Origin: Mitsuokella sp047974105
Lineage (GTDB): Bacteria; Bacillota; Negativicutes; Selenomonadales; Selenomonadaceae
Reading direction: 5' to 3'
DNA length: 64,000 bases
NCBI RefSeq assembly: GCF_047974105.1
Contig: NZ_JBHYRS010000001.1
Span: 434,001-498,000, forward strand
The first letter of the stretch is position 1; each line of letters begins with the position of its first letter. The notes under the pieces are model-generated. The model searched no databases, had not been told where the DNA came from, and saw only the letters and a list, made by a program, of their open reading frames with translations. A program made the position numbers and the translations under genes. Below, one piece after another: positions 1 through 8,838 of the stretch.

Positions 1-435
1 AAAATCGCCGTTGGCAGCCACGACATCAAAGGTCGTAGCCGTGCCAATATCGATGACGATGAGAGGCCCGCCGTACTGCTCATGCGCACCGACGACATTG
101 ACGATGCGGTCGGCCCCAATGGAGCGCGGATTCTCATAGTGAAGGCGTATGCCCGTCTTGATGCCGGGACCGACGATGAGCGGACGCAGGTGAAAGTAAC
201 GCTCACACATCTTGATAAACGGCACGACAAGCGGCGGTACCACAGAAGAAATGATGATGGCATGGATATCTGCCATCTCGATGCCCTGATACTGAAACAG
301 GCTGTTGATGAGCATGCCGTATTCGTCGCCTGTCTTCTGGCGGTCTGTTGAAATGCGCCAATGCTTGCAGAGTTCCCTGCCCTCATACGTTCCCATGGCG
401 ATATTCGTATTGCCGATATCTAAAACTAATAACAA
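1..435 (-). CDS. coaX: Type III pantothenate kinase, 3' end outside window
   Basis: This encodes the first 145 codons of CoaX, which phosphorylates pantothenate with ATP in the first step of coenzyme A synthesis. The N-terminus reads LLVLDIGNTNIAMG, the phosphate-binding segment of the ASKHA fold. The visible end carries IDIGTATTFDVV, the second signature of type III kinases. The start is placed at a TTG preceded by AGGGGGA five bases upstream; no ATG lies in a suitable position. It directly follows birA with 17 bp between them, so the two are probably co-transcribed. In Bacillus coaX also lies beside ftsH. The C-terminal part lies beyond base 1. Confidence 0.93.
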   Translation of the reverse strand, partial: MLLVLDIGNTNIAMGTYEGRELCKHWRISTDRQKTGDEYGMLINSLFQYQGIEMADIHAIIISSVVPPLVVPFIKMCERYFHLRPLIVGPGIKTGIRLHYENPRSIGADRIVNVVGAHEQYGGPLIVIDIGTATTFDVVAANGDF

Positions 436-452
436 AATAATCCCCCTGTAAG

Positions 453-1442
453 TCAGTACGTTTCTCCATGCTGCGGACGGATCGAGACGTCGCCGGCAAG
501 GACGCGCCGGCGTCCCTCGGGCGTATCAACGAGAAGAGCCCCCTCCTCGTCAATATCAACGGCCTTGCCGGTAAAGACATCATTCGTGCGTGCGCCAATG
601 ACGCGCACATCCTGTCCGAGCGTGATGCTGTAATGACGCCATTCATTGAATACATCGGCAAAACCATCCTGTTCTGCCTTGCTGTAAAGGTCGTCCATGG
701 CTTCGAGTACGGCGCGGAAAAACGGCACGCGCGGAATTTTTTCGCCCTTCATGATGGCCAGCGACGATGCCTTGGCGCGGATTTCCGGCGGAAAATCCTC
801 TTCTTCTATATTGACGTTGATGCCCGTACCGATGATGACGTAGTGGATGCGTTCCATCTCTGCACTCATCTCCGTCAGGATGCCCACGAGTTTTTTCCCC
901 TGATAAAGTACGTCATTCGGCCATTTAATCTGCGCCTTAAGACCAAATTTTTCCATTGCCCTCGCAACGGCCACAGCTGACAGCAGCGTGCATTTTGGCG
1001 CGTCCTGCGGCAAAAAGCTCGGGCGCAGAATGACAGAAAACCAAATGCCCTTGCCCTTTGGTGAAAAGAAGGGACGTTCGAGGCGGCCGCGGCCGCTGCC
1101 CTGCTCTTCTGCCACGACAACGGTGCCGTCAGGCGCGCCCTGCGCAGCAAGGCGTTTGGCCTCAAGATTCGTCGAGTCAATTTTATCGTAAAAATAAATT
1201 TTTTTGCCAAGGCACTTTGTCTTTAAGCCATGCTGGATTTCTTCCGGCAGCAAGAGATCCGGAGCGGTCTGCAGGGCATAGCCGCTGCGCGAATGGCTGA
1301 CAATGTCGTAGCCCTCGCGGCGCAGCTCCTGAATGTGTTTCCAGACCGCCGTGCGTGAAACACCGAGACGTCTGGCCATCTCCTCACCGGATATATAAGA
1401 ATCGCCTGCTTCCCTCAGCAGGGCCAATATTTTCGAGCGCAA
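453..1442 (-). CDS. birA: Bifunctional biotin-[acetyl-CoA-carboxylase] ligase / biotin repressor
   Basis: BirA activates biotin to biotinyl-AMP and attaches it to carrier lysines; the N-terminal helix-turn-helix form also represses biotin genes. Residues 1-60 form the HTH (SGEEMARRLGVSRTAVWKHI). The ligase domain has the biotinyl-AMP loop GSGRGR at 115-120 and KWPNDV at 173-178. I chose a TTG start because AGGAGG lies eight bases upstream and the protein then begins MRSKILALLRE, as in relatives. A longer reading frame extends upstream to 1529 but runs through the predicted promoter and the ftsH terminator. The resulting protein is 329 residues, normal for the family. Confidence 0.93.
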   Translation of the reverse strand: MRSKILALLREAGDSYISGEEMARRLGVSRTAVWKHIQELRREGYDIVSHSRSGYALQTAPDLLLPEEIQHGLKTKCLGKKIYFYDKIDSTNLEAKRLAAQGAPDGTVVVAEEQGSGRGRLERPFFSPKGKGIWFSVILRPSFLPQDAPKCTLLSAVAVARAMEKFGLKAQIKWPNDVLYQGKKLVGILTEMSAEMERIHYVIIGTGINVNIEEEDFPPEIRAKASSLAIMKGEKIPRVPFFRAVLEAMDDLYSKAEQDGFADVFNEWRHYSITLGQDVRVIGARTNDVFTGKAVDIDEEGALLVDTPEGRRRVLAGDVSIRPQHGETY

Positions 1443-1472
1443 CTGCGCCACCTCCTCATTTGACACCATTTC

Positions 1473-1478
1473 ATTATA
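1473..1478 (-). promoter_or_regulatory. Candidate -10 box for birA-coaX
   Basis: A perfect TATAAT on the minus strand lies about 30 bases upstream of the chosen birA start and downstream of the ftsH terminator. The -35 region is only a T-run, so the promoter is weakly supported. Confidence 0.4.
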
Positions 1479-1493
1479 CACCGTAGTCAGATA

Positions 1494-1527
1494 TAAAAAA
1501 AGCAGGAGCTTCCTTGCGTCTGCTCCC
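1494..1527 (-). terminator. Rho-independent terminator after ftsH
   Basis: A six-pair stem (GGGAGC with GCTCCT) with a 12-base loop is followed closely by a run of seven T on the minus strand, about 30 bases past the ftsH stop codon. Confidence 0.6.
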
Positions 1528-1555
1528 ACCTTTCGTTATGTTGCGGCAATGAAAT

Positions 1556-3556
1556 TTATTTATCGTAATGCGTGACGTTGAACTTGGGTTCGGCTTCTTT
1601 TTCGTGTTCCTCGTCCGTCTCCGTCTCTTTTGCCTTTTCTTCTGCCGTTTCGTCAGCTGCCTCCGCCTTGACTGGCGTCATGGCCGGCGTGCCGTCCTCA
1701 GGCTTATCATCCTCCGGCTTATTATCATCATCCGTGTCATCATCGTCCGTGATATGGCCGGTCGTCATGAGCTCTTCGAGTTCCTTCGCCGTCAGCGTCT
1801 CACGTTCCATGAGGGCCTGTGCGATGAGTTCGAGCTTATCGCGGTTCTCCGTAATGATCTTGCGGCAGGCTTCATAGGCCTCTTCCATGTACTTGCGGAC
1901 TTCCTTATCGATCTCGCTGGCCACTTCTTCCGAGTAATTGCGCTGATGATTGAAGTCACGTCCGAGGAAGACCTGATGATTCTGGCTCTCGCCATAAGCA
2001 ACAGGACCTAAGACATCGCTCATGCCGTACTGCATGATCATGCTGCGCACGATGCGCGATGCCTGCTGAATATCCTGCGAAGCACCCGTGGAAATCTCCT
2101 TCAGGACGACTTCTTCGGCGACGCGGCCGCCCATGGCCACCTTCAGGCGGTCAAGGAGTTCCGAACGCGTGGCGTAATTGCGGTCTTCCTTTGGCAGCAT
2201 CAGTGTGTAGCCGCCAGCGCGTCCGCGCGGGATGATCGTGACTTTGTGGACAGGATCCGCGTGCTTGAGCATCATGCCGACGAGCGTATGACCGCCTTCA
2301 TGGTAAGCTGTCAGGCGTTTTTCTTCATCGCTCATGACGTGCGACTTGCGTTCCGGTCCGGCAATGACGCGCTCAATGGCTTCTTCCATCTCGGTCATGC
2401 CAATCCGATGCTTGTTGCGGCGGGCCGCAAGAAGTGCCGCCTCATTGACGAGATTCGAAAGGTCGGCACCGGTGAAGCCCGGCGTGCGGCGTGCGAGGAT
2501 ATCGAGGTCGACATCATTGGCAATTGGCTTGCCCTTCGTATGAACCTTGAGGATGGCCAGTCTGCCGCGCACATCCGGCTTATCGACGACAATCTGACGG
2601 TCGAAACGGCCCGGACGCAAAAGTGCGGGGTCGAGGATATCCGGGCGGTTCGTCGCGGCGATGATGATGATGCCTTCATTCGCTGCAAAACCATCCATTT
2701 CGACGAGCAGCTGATTGAGTGTCTGTTCGCGCTCATCGTGGCCGCCGCCGACACCGGCACCGCGCTGGCGGCCGACCGCATCGATCTCATCGATGAAGAC
2801 GATACACGGCGCATTTTTCTTGGCCTGTTCAAAGAGATCGCGGACACGCGAAGCGCCGACGCCGACGAACATCTCCACGAAGTCAGAACCGGAAATCGAG
2901 AAGAACGGTACACCGGCCTCGCCGGCTACTGCGCGCGCGAGGAGCGTCTTACCTGTGCCCGGAGGGCCGAAGAGCAGTACGCCCTTCGGGATGCGGGCAC
3001 CGAGTTCGTTGAATTTCTTCGGATGCTTGAGGAATTCGACAACCTCCTCGAGTTCCTGTTTTGCTTCATCCGCACCGGCGACATCGCGGAACGTGACTTT
3101 GATCTTGTCCGCGCCGCTCATGCGCGCCCGACTCTTGCCGAACGACATGACACGGCCGCCGCCGCCCTGCGTCTGCTGCATGATAAAGAACCAAACACCG
3201 ATGAGCAGCAGAATGGGGATGACAGATGAGAACATCTGCGACCACCATGGCGGCTCCGGCGGATTCTCAGCGGCAATATCAATGCCCTTGGCTGTGAGTT
3301 TTTGATAAAGATCCGGGTCATTATTCGGCGCGTCCGGCGTAATCGTCGTGAATTCCGTACCATCCGCAAGGGTGCCGTGAATGGTATTCTGGATAATGAC
3401 GACCTTGGAAACTTCGCCTTCATCTACCTGCTGCAGGAACTGCGTGTACTCCACTTCCTGACGGTTGGTATTCTTGGTCGAGAAATAATCAATGATGGAT
3501 ATCGCGACCAGGATGATGAGCAGATAGAAACCTACATTGCGTAGAAACTTATTCAA
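1556..3556 (-). CDS. ftsH: ATP-dependent zinc metalloprotease FtsH
   Basis: FtsH is a membrane-anchored AAA+ protease that extracts and degrades damaged membrane proteins and regulators as a hexamer. Two membrane helices lie at about residues 8-24 and 110-127, flanking an extracytoplasmic domain. Walker A GPPGTGKT is at 197-204, Walker B IVFIDEID at 252-259, and the zinc site HEGGH at 419-423. The last 65 or so residues are a low-complexity Asp/Glu/Lys tail. The start is a TTG with AGGAGG eight bases upstream. It lies downstream of tilS-hpt as in Bacillus and ends at a terminator. At 666 residues it is normal length. Confidence 0.97.
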   Translation of the reverse strand: MNKFLRNVGFYLLIILVAISIIDYFSTKNTNRQEVEYTQFLQQVDEGEVSKVVIIQNTIHGTLADGTEFTTITPDAPNNDPDLYQKLTAKGIDIAAENPPEPPWWSQMFSSVIPILLLIGVWFFIMQQTQGGGGRVMSFGKSRARMSGADKIKVTFRDVAGADEAKQELEEVVEFLKHPKKFNELGARIPKGVLLFGPPGTGKTLLARAVAGEAGVPFFSISGSDFVEMFVGVGASRVRDLFEQAKKNAPCIVFIDEIDAVGRQRGAGVGGGHDEREQTLNQLLVEMDGFAANEGIIIIAATNRPDILDPALLRPGRFDRQIVVDKPDVRGRLAILKVHTKGKPIANDVDLDILARRTPGFTGADLSNLVNEAALLAARRNKHRIGMTEMEEAIERVIAGPERKSHVMSDEEKRLTAYHEGGHTLVGMMLKHADPVHKVTIIPRGRAGGYTLMLPKEDRNYATRSELLDRLKVAMGGRVAEEVVLKEISTGASQDIQQASRIVRSMIMQYGMSDVLGPVAYGESQNHQVFLGRDFNHQRNYSEEVASEIDKEVRKYMEEAYEACRKIITENRDKLELIAQALMERETLTAKELEELMTTGHITDDDDTDDDNKPEDDKPEDGTPAMTPVKAEAADETAEEKAKETETDEEHEKEAEPKFNVTHYDK

Positions 3557-3603
3557 TCCCTTGTCCTCCTTTATCTCAGAGCTCTTGCTCTAAGAGCTGG
3601 CCC

Positions 3604-4158
3604 TTATTCGTAGATTTCAGGCTTGAGCACACCGATGTATGGCAGATTGCGGTATTTCTCTGCATAATCGAGGCCATAGCCCACGAGGAATTCATCCGGC
3701 ACCGTATAGCCGCAGTAATCAATCGGCACATCCACCGTACGGCGCGATGGCTTCGAGAGCAGTGCGCAGAGCTTGACGCTCTTCGGCTTGCGCTCACGGA
3801 AGTATTTGAGCAGATAATTCATCGTCGTGCCCGAATCGATGATATCTTCGATGACGATCAGATGTTTTCCTTCAATGTCATAGTCAAGATCCTTTAAAAT
3901 CTTGACCGTGCCGCTCGTCTCCGTGCCATTGCCATAGCTCGAGGCAATCATGAAGTCAAACTGCACCGGCAGATTGATGCTGCGCACGAGGTCTGTGTAA
4001 AAAACAACTGCACCCTTGAGGATGCCTACACAAAAAATCGTTTCCTTGGCATCTTTATAATCTTCCGTAATCTGCGCGCCGAGCTGCGCAACGCGTTTCT
4101 TGAGTTCTGCTTCTGAGAAGACGACCTTCTCGATGTCATCCTTCATCTCTCTTGTCAT
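3604..4158 (-). CDS. hpt: Hypoxanthine phosphoribosyltransferase
   Basis: This purine salvage enzyme transfers the phosphoribosyl group of PRPP to hypoxanthine or guanine. The PRPP-binding loop IVIEDIIDSGTT is at residues 101-112, followed by the usual core. The length of 184 residues is typical. Its ATG overlaps the tilS stop codon as ATGA, which implies translational coupling, and an AGAGGA sequence lies just upstream. The tilS-hpt-ftsH order is conserved in Firmicutes. Confidence 0.96.
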   Translation of the reverse strand: MTREMKDDIEKVVFSEAELKKRVAQLGAQITEDYKDAKETIFCVGILKGAVVFYTDLVRSINLPVQFDFMIASSYGNGTETSGTVKILKDLDYDIEGKHLIVIEDIIDSGTTMNYLLKYFRERKPKSVKLCALLSKPSRRTVDVPIDYCGYTVPDEFLVGYGLDYAEKYRNLPYIGVLKPEIYE

Positions 4159-5567
4159 GTTGTTTCCTCTTTTCTTTGTATGTGGAAATATAGGATATTC
4201 TTTGTATCATCTGTGACAGGATAACGGCGGCTGCGCCTTTTCCCGACAAGCCAGAGAATTTCGCTGCCGTCCGACAAAAGGAGCAGCTCATCCCGCTTTG
4301 CGCGCGGAACCTTGTCATCTATCAAGATGTCTTTTATTTTCTTATGTCCGGCTGGAAGTTCCATGAAATCACCGGCCCTGCGTGTGCGGAAGAGCAGGCT
4401 GCGGCTTTCAAGACGGTCAAAGTCCAGATAATATGCCGATGGTCCTGTCTGCAGAGGCTTTTGTGTGAGGATCTTTGCTTCAATTGCATAAGGCCCCCAG
4501 GTGACTGTGCCGGGAATTTTGGGTCTTACCGCGCAGGCAGAGATTTTTCTTTGCCCATCGTCCTGCCTGCCCTGCTGTTTCGTCATGGTGAGCAGCTCGT
4601 AGCCAAAACAAGCCGTGACCCCTTCCGGAAGTTCCAGACGCTTGCCTGTCTGCTGACCTGCAAGGAGCATGAGACGCATTTTTTCGACATGGGCAAAGCC
4701 CAAATCCCGGCCGCTTCCGGCTGTCTCTGCAAAGAGCCGCCGCAGGGCCCGTCGCTGCATGGCCGGATGATGGCGGCGAAAAGCCACAAGCCTCAGGCCA
4801 TATTCTCCTGCCTGACAGGCCGTCAAGTACGGCCAGAGCTCGTCAAGCTGCCGTTCCAGAAAATCACTGTCCACGCGGGCAAGTTCTGCCAGCTGGCATA
4901 ACGTACGCGAGATTTCAGGATTTCTCTGCCGCAAATACGGCAGGACCTCCAGACGCAGAAGATTGCGCGTACAGTCGGGGAGGTCATTCGTCGCGTCGTG
5001 GCGCGGCTGCAGTCCTCTTTCCCGGCAATACGCTTCAATCTGACAGCGCGAGGCGAAAAGCAGGGGCCGGATCTGACGGCTGCTGCACGGCAGCATGGCA
5101 GAAAGGCCGTCAAGCCCTGTCCCGCGCAGGATGCGCATGAGTACCGTCTCCGCCTGATCGTCGGCATGGTGAGCCGTGGCCAGTACATCTGCCCCGACCC
5201 GTTTCAAGGTCTGCCAGAGAAAATCATAACGAAGTTCCCGCGCAGCAAGCTCCAATGACTGTCCCTTCTTCGCGGCTGCCTCTGGCACAGAAGCGCGGCC
5301 AAGAAAGCAGGGAATGCCATGCTCCTGGCAAAAATCTGCCACAAAAGCCGCATCTGCCTTAGAAGCTTCTCCCCGAATGCCATGGTCGAAATGCGCCGCG
5401 GTAAGGACAAGCTGAAATTTGGAGCGAAGTTTCATGAGGATATCAAGCAGGGCCAGAGAATCCGGCCCTCCTGAGCAGGCCACGAGTACATGCATGCCCT
5501 TTGCCAAAAGGCCATGCGATTTTGCGTAGCGGGCCGTATCGGCAATCATCTGATTCGTGCTGTCCAT
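4155..5567 (-). CDS. tilS: tRNA(Ile)-lysidine synthetase
   Basis: TilS adds lysine to C34 of the tRNA-Ile with anticodon CAU so that it reads AUA codons. The N-terminal PP-loop ATPase motif SGGPDS is at residues 32-37, followed by HFDHGIRG and HHADDQAETV motifs. The C-terminal substrate-binding regions end with a KRRSRRYPV segment. I start at the ATG preceded by GGAG at eight bases rather than an upstream ATG (5597) that lacks a ribosome-binding site. The protein is then 470 residues. The gene overlaps hpt by four bases. Confidence 0.95.
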   Translation of the reverse strand: MDSTNQMIADTARYAKSHGLLAKGMHVLVACSGGPDSLALLDILMKLRSKFQLVLTAAHFDHGIRGEASKADAAFVADFCQEHGIPCFLGRASVPEAAAKKGQSLELAARELRYDFLWQTLKRVGADVLATAHHADDQAETVLMRILRGTGLDGLSAMLPCSSRQIRPLLFASRCQIEAYCRERGLQPRHDATNDLPDCTRNLLRLEVLPYLRQRNPEISRTLCQLAELARVDSDFLERQLDELWPYLTACQAGEYGLRLVAFRRHHPAMQRRALRRLFAETAGSGRDLGFAHVEKMRLMLLAGQQTGKRLELPEGVTACFGYELLTMTKQQGRQDDGQRKISACAVRPKIPGTVTWGPYAIEAKILTQKPLQTGPSAYYLDFDRLESRSLLFRTRRAGDFMELPAGHKKIKDILIDDKVPRAKRDELLLLSDGSEILWLVGKRRSRRYPVTDDTKNILYFHIQRKEETT

Positions 5568-5622
5568 ATGCTCATCTCCGCGCTTATATTTTCCCAATTC
5601 TCAGCCGAAATACATAAAGAAC

Positions 5623-5650
5623 AAAAGCACCCTGTCGACAGAGTGCTTTT
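5623..5650 (-). terminator. Terminator after the S1-domain gene
   Basis: A long stem with AAAAGCACTCTGTC paired to GACAGGGTGCTTTT and a minimal loop lies 13 bases past the S1-gene stop. It ends in T residues, and the symmetry may also permit termination on the plus strand. Confidence 0.75.
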
Positions 5651-5663
5651 ATCATTCAGATAG

Positions 5664-6122
5664 TCAGTCCGAGCGGCGGGATCCGCGGCCTCCGCGTTTC
5701 GAGTCAGTCTTACGGCGCAGGTCCGTCAACCTCTCATCACTGTCCTTGAGGAACTTCGAAAGCTTGTCCTCAAATGACGCTGTGGAATTGTTGTAACGGC
5801 CGGAACGGCGGAAATCCCGTGGCCCGCGATTCTGCCGCTGCGGACGGAAGGAAGAATTTCCTGCTTGAGCCTGAGCTTCCGGCTTTTTCTCCTGAAGCTG
5901 CTTGATGGAAAGGGCAATCTTGCCGCGATCATCGATGCTCAATACTTTAACCTTCACCTTGTCTTTTTCGGAGAGGAAATCATGGACATCCTTGACATAG
6001 ACATCCGCTACCTCGGAAATATGGATGAGACCGGTCTTGCCTTCCGGCAGTTCTACGAAAGCACCGAAATTCGTGATGCCCGTGACAACACCCTCAACTA
6101 CATTGCCAACTTCAATGGACAA
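5664..6122 (-). CDS. S1 RNA-binding domain protein (YabR-like)
   Basis: A single S1/OB-fold domain occupies residues 1-72 (VVEGVVTGITNFGAFVEL, then GLIHISEV and GKIALSIKQL). A disordered tail of about 80 residues rich in Arg, Gln, Ser and Gly follows. The relatives are YabR and general stress protein 13, which bind RNA or ribosomes; the exact role is not known. The start is TTG with AAGGAGG ten bases upstream. A strong promoter precedes it and a terminator follows, so it can be a single-gene unit between divIC and tilS, its conserved Firmicute position. Confidence 0.88.
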   Translation of the reverse strand: MSIEVGNVVEGVVTGITNFGAFVELPEGKTGLIHISEVADVYVKDVHDFLSEKDKVKVKVLSIDDRGKIALSIKQLQEKKPEAQAQAGNSSFRPQRQNRGPRDFRRSGRYNNSTASFEDKLSKFLKDSDERLTDLRRKTDSKRGGRGSRRSD

Positions 6123-6165
6123 ATTAATTCTTCCTCCTTAAATCGTGATGGAAAATACACGCTTT

Positions 6166-6195
6166 ATTATACCCTTGCGCGACAAAGAGTGTCAA
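6166..6195 (-). promoter_or_regulatory. Consensus sigma-A promoter of the S1-domain gene
   Basis: TTGACA (6190-6195) and TATAAT (6166-6171) on the minus strand are separated by 18 bases, about 45 bases upstream of the TTG start. Confidence 0.8.
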
Positions 6196-6214
6196 GAAAA
6201 GAACGTGATTTCAC

Positions 6215-6520
6215 TCAACGTGAGCCCACAGATTTTCCCGCACTGTACGGCAGTTCCCCCTTGCGGGTCATGCCGAGCTCCTCGCGCGCGATTTTTTCGA
6301 TATAGTCCAGACGATTGAGATCATCTTTTTCCTTCACGAGTTTCTCATGCTCTGCCTTAGCGGCAGACAGCCGTTCTTCCGCCGCTGCCTGGTCCACGCT
6401 GACCTGATTGAGATAGATCTGCTGCTTGACGAGGATGACGGCAAAATACCCGATGATAATGACCATTAGGATGGTAAACCAGTTAAAGATGCCCTTTCTG
6501 TGCCCTTTTTGTATTTTCAT
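6215..6520 (-). CDS. divIC: Septum formation initiator family protein (DivIC/FtsB-like)
   Basis: This 101-residue protein has a short basic cytoplasmic N-terminus, one membrane helix at about residues 13-30, and a coiled coil at about 35-70, followed by the conserved ending YIEKIAREELGMTRKGE. That is the layout of DivIC/FtsB, which assembles with FtsL and FtsQ/DivIB in the divisome. The ATG has AGGAGG nine bases upstream and overlaps the stop of the preceding glycosyltransferase gene as ATGA. Its position next to the YabR-like gene matches divIC-yabR in Bacillus. Confidence 0.9.
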   Translation of the reverse strand: MKIQKGHRKGIFNWFTILMVIIIGYFAVILVKQQIYLNQVSVDQAAAEERLSAAKAEHEKLVKEKDDLNRLDYIEKIAREELGMTRKGELPYSAGKSVGSR

Positions 6521-7647
6521 GAAATCAACTCCTCCTGAAGCAGGGATGTGAGGTCTGACGCTATTTCCAAAGCCGCCCGCGGCTTCGCGCAGGCATGGGC
6601 TTTTTCGCTCATGACCTGCAGCGCATTGCCCCATAACAGATTTTCTACCGCTCTGGCCAGGTCCTCACGCGGATGCAGCCAGACGGCAGCCCCATTCTGT
6701 GTCGCATAGATGGCATTTTCCGTCTCAGGCCCCGGAATCGGGTCATGCAGCAGCATGGGCAGCCCCAACACAAACGCTTCGCTGATGGTCAGGGCTCCCG
6801 GCTTTGTAATCAAAAGGTCCGCTGCCCGCATGAGGAAATGGACCTGGTCCGTATAGCCCCAGACAAGGACCTGATGATGCGAGACAAGTCCCATGTCCTG
6901 AACGCGGTCCTTCAGCCGTTCGTTGCGGCCGGCAACGACGAGGATGGTAAGGCGTTTCTCGATTTTCTCGAGGTCCCTGAGATTCGACTCAATGCCGCCA
7001 AGCCCCAGCCCTCCGCCCATGAGCAGAATGGCGGGCTGCCCCTCGGGGATGGCCATGGCCCGGCGCACGCCCGCCTTATCTTTCATATCCTGCAGAACAC
7101 CGGCAACGGGAATGCCCGGCACCATCAGGGTATCGACGGCAAAGCCATGACCGATCATGCCCATGCGCATCTCTTCCGTCGCCATGTAGTAGCGGTCGAC
7201 TGCAGGGTAAAGCCAGATCTGATGCAGGGAATAATCCGTCATGACCGTGGCCAGATGATAATGCTCCTGCTGACGCCTCTTGAGAAGCGATGCTGCTCCT
7301 TCCGGAAAAGGATGTGTGCAAAGCACGAGATCCGGCTCATAGCGCCGCACGAGTTTTTTCATCGCCGGCATCATGACATAAGCAAAGGCATTCTGTACGA
7401 GAGTGCCTCCCGAAGAACCCCCCGATAATTTATAAAAGACATCGTAGAGGTTCGGCACGAAGGCCAGCATGACGAGGTAAAACTTCTTCATGAACCAATG
7501 GATGCGTGAAATGCGCGAATCCATGAAGTCCACCGTGGTGATTTCGGCTTCCGGCAGCAGCCGGCGCAGTTCAATCTCTATGGCTTCAGCCGCTTTGATA
7601 TGCCCCGAACCGATGGATGCGGTCAAGATAAGGATGTTTTTTTTCAA
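6517..7647 (-). CDS. MGDG synthase/UgtP-family glycosyltransferase
   Basis: This 376-residue glycosyltransferase has the N-terminal acceptor-side motif ILTASIGSGHIKAAEAIE (MGDG synthase N-domain) and a C-terminal GT28-like nucleotide-sugar domain (LLMGGGLGLGG, then ITKPGALTISEA and GLPMLLHDPIPGPE). Relatives transfer galactose or glucose to diacylglycerol, or resemble MurG. In an outer-membrane organism the acceptor is uncertain. The start is TTG with GGAGGG eight bases upstream, overlapping the SDR stop as TTGA. The SDR, this gene and divIC form one tightly packed unit. Confidence 0.85.
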   Translation of the reverse strand: MKKNILILTASIGSGHIKAAEAIEIELRRLLPEAEITTVDFMDSRISRIHWFMKKFYLVMLAFVPNLYDVFYKLSGGSSGGTLVQNAFAYVMMPAMKKLVRRYEPDLVLCTHPFPEGAASLLKRRQQEHYHLATVMTDYSLHQIWLYPAVDRYYMATEEMRMGMIGHGFAVDTLMVPGIPVAGVLQDMKDKAGVRRAMAIPEGQPAILLMGGGLGLGGIESNLRDLEKIEKRLTILVVAGRNERLKDRVQDMGLVSHHQVLVWGYTDQVHFLMRAADLLITKPGALTISEAFVLGLPMLLHDPIPGPETENAIYATQNGAAVWLHPREDLARAVENLLWGNALQVMSEKAHACAKPRAALEIASDLTSLLQEELIS

Positions 7648-8411
7648 GCCGTCAGCCCTCCATCGATGCCATAGACAGCACCTGTCACAAAAGAAGCACG
7701 CGCGGACGCCAGGAAGACAATCAGGGATGCCGCTTCCGCGGGCGTGCCAATGCGTCCGAGCGGATAAACCGAGGCCATTTCCTGCAGGCTCTTTTCACGT
7801 TCTGCTCCCCGGCCAAGCTGCGCCTCCGTAAGGGGCGTCAGAATATCTCCCGGTGCAATGGCATTGACGCGTACACCAAAGGCTGCCGTTTCCAGAGCCA
7901 GAGCACGGGTAAAAAGGACCACAGCCCCCTTGCTCGCGCAGTAAGCCGCACAGAAATAGTTGCCATGCACGCCGGCATCGGAAGCGACATTGACGATATT
8001 TCCCCGCGCACGCTTGAGGTGCGGCAAGGCAGCCTTCGACAGATGAAAGACGCCCTTGACATTGATATCAAGTATGTCCGTGAGTGTCTCTTCTTCCAGG
8101 TCTTCCAGAGCTCCTTCTTTGTATATGCCGGCTGAATTCACCAATACATCGAGGCGCCCAAAATGAAGAACGGTCTCGGCCACGGCCTGACGGCAGTCTT
8201 CTTCGCTGCGCACATCGCCGGCACAGAAAAGAATTCTTTCGGGCTCTGCAGACTCCCGCAGGCTTTCGACTGCTGCCAACCCGCGTTCTCTTGAACGCCC
8301 CATCAGCACAACGGCAGCTCCCTCCTGCAGGAATTCTTTCGCTGCCTCAAGACCGATGCCCGAGGTTCCACCTGAAATCAGCACGACTTTTGCTGCCAAT
8401 CCGAGCTCCAC
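7644..8411 (-). CDS. SDR family NAD(P)-dependent oxidoreductase
   Basis: A classical short-chain dehydrogenase/reductase of 255 residues. It has the cofactor motif GGTSGIG near residues 14-20, the NSAG motif and the active-site YCASKGAV. It ends with VTGAVYGIDGGLTA, as in FabG-like enzymes. The substrate cannot be deduced. The start is GTG with GGAGGG six bases upstream. It overlaps the following glycosyltransferase gene by four bases, which suggests a shared role in lipid or glycolipid metabolism; this is inference only. Confidence 0.85.
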   Translation of the reverse strand: MELGLAAKVVLISGGTSGIGLEAAKEFLQEGAAVVLMGRSRERGLAAVESLRESAEPERILFCAGDVRSEEDCRQAVAETVLHFGRLDVLVNSAGIYKEGALEDLEEETLTDILDINVKGVFHLSKAALPHLKRARGNIVNVASDAGVHGNYFCAAYCASKGAVVLFTRALALETAAFGVRVNAIAPGDILTPLTEAQLGRGAEREKSLQEMASVYPLGRIGTPAEAASLIVFLASARASFVTGAVYGIDGGLTA

Positions 8412-8435
8412 GCGTATCCCTCCAATACAACAAGA

Positions 8436-8461
8436 AGCCGGGCTCCCAAGGGAACCCAGCT
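8436..8461 (-). terminator. Hairpin after the HU gene
   Basis: A 12-pair stem (AGCTGGGTTCCC with GGGAGCCCGGCT, two G-T pairs) lies about 20 bases past the HU stop. It is followed by TCTTGTTG, an imperfect T-tract, so termination is probably partial. Confidence 0.55.
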
Positions 8462-8479
8462 CCTCATAACCAAGCCAGA

Positions 8480-8755
8480 TTATGCATTCACAGCATCTTT
8501 CAGGGCCTTGCCAGCCTTGAACACCGGATTCTTCGAAGCCGGAATCTGGATCGTCTCGCTCGTGCGCGGGTTGCGGCCCGTGCGAGCAGCGCGCTCCTTG
8601 ACTTCAAACGTACCGAAGCCAATCATCTGTACTTTATCGCCTTCAACCAGTGCCTGCTGAACGCTCTCGAAAAGTGCATTTACAGCCTTTTCAGCATCTT
8701 TCTTCGTCAGACCTGCTTTTTCAGCAACGCTAGCTACCAATTCAGTTTTATTCAC
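8480..8755 (-). CDS. hup: HU family DNA-binding protein
   Basis: HU is a small dimeric nucleoid protein that bends DNA. The 91-residue product begins MNKTELVASVAEKAGLTKKD and contains the family signature GFGTFEVKERAARTGRNPRT on the DNA-binding arm. The start is a GTG with AAGGAGG eight bases upstream. The upstream region carries a candidate promoter and a 14-base inverted repeat that may be an operator. The gene sits where Bacillus has yabO/yabP/yabQ between yabN and divIC. Confidence 0.95.
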   Translation of the reverse strand: MNKTELVASVAEKAGLTKKDAEKAVNALFESVQQALVEGDKVQMIGFGTFEVKERAARTGRNPRTSETIQIPASKNPVFKAGKALKDAVNA

Positions 8756-8802
8756 GATCGTAGCCTCCTTAAATAATTGTTTTACTTATGTTGGCAGATA
8801 TT

Positions 8803-8816
8803 CGTGATGTATCACG
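8803..8816. promoter_or_regulatory. Inverted repeat upstream of HU
   Basis: CGTGAT-GT-ATCACG is a perfect six-base inverted repeat about 50 bases upstream of the hup start, downstream of the better candidate promoter. It could be an operator within the leader. No cognate regulator can be named. Confidence 0.35.
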
Positions 8817-8838
8817 TTTTTTCCTGCCTGCTTATCAA

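Noticed and set aside
1443..1529. N-terminal extension of BirA
   Set aside because: It would run through the promoter and the ftsH terminator; a TTG with an ideal ribosome-binding site gives the normal BirA start.
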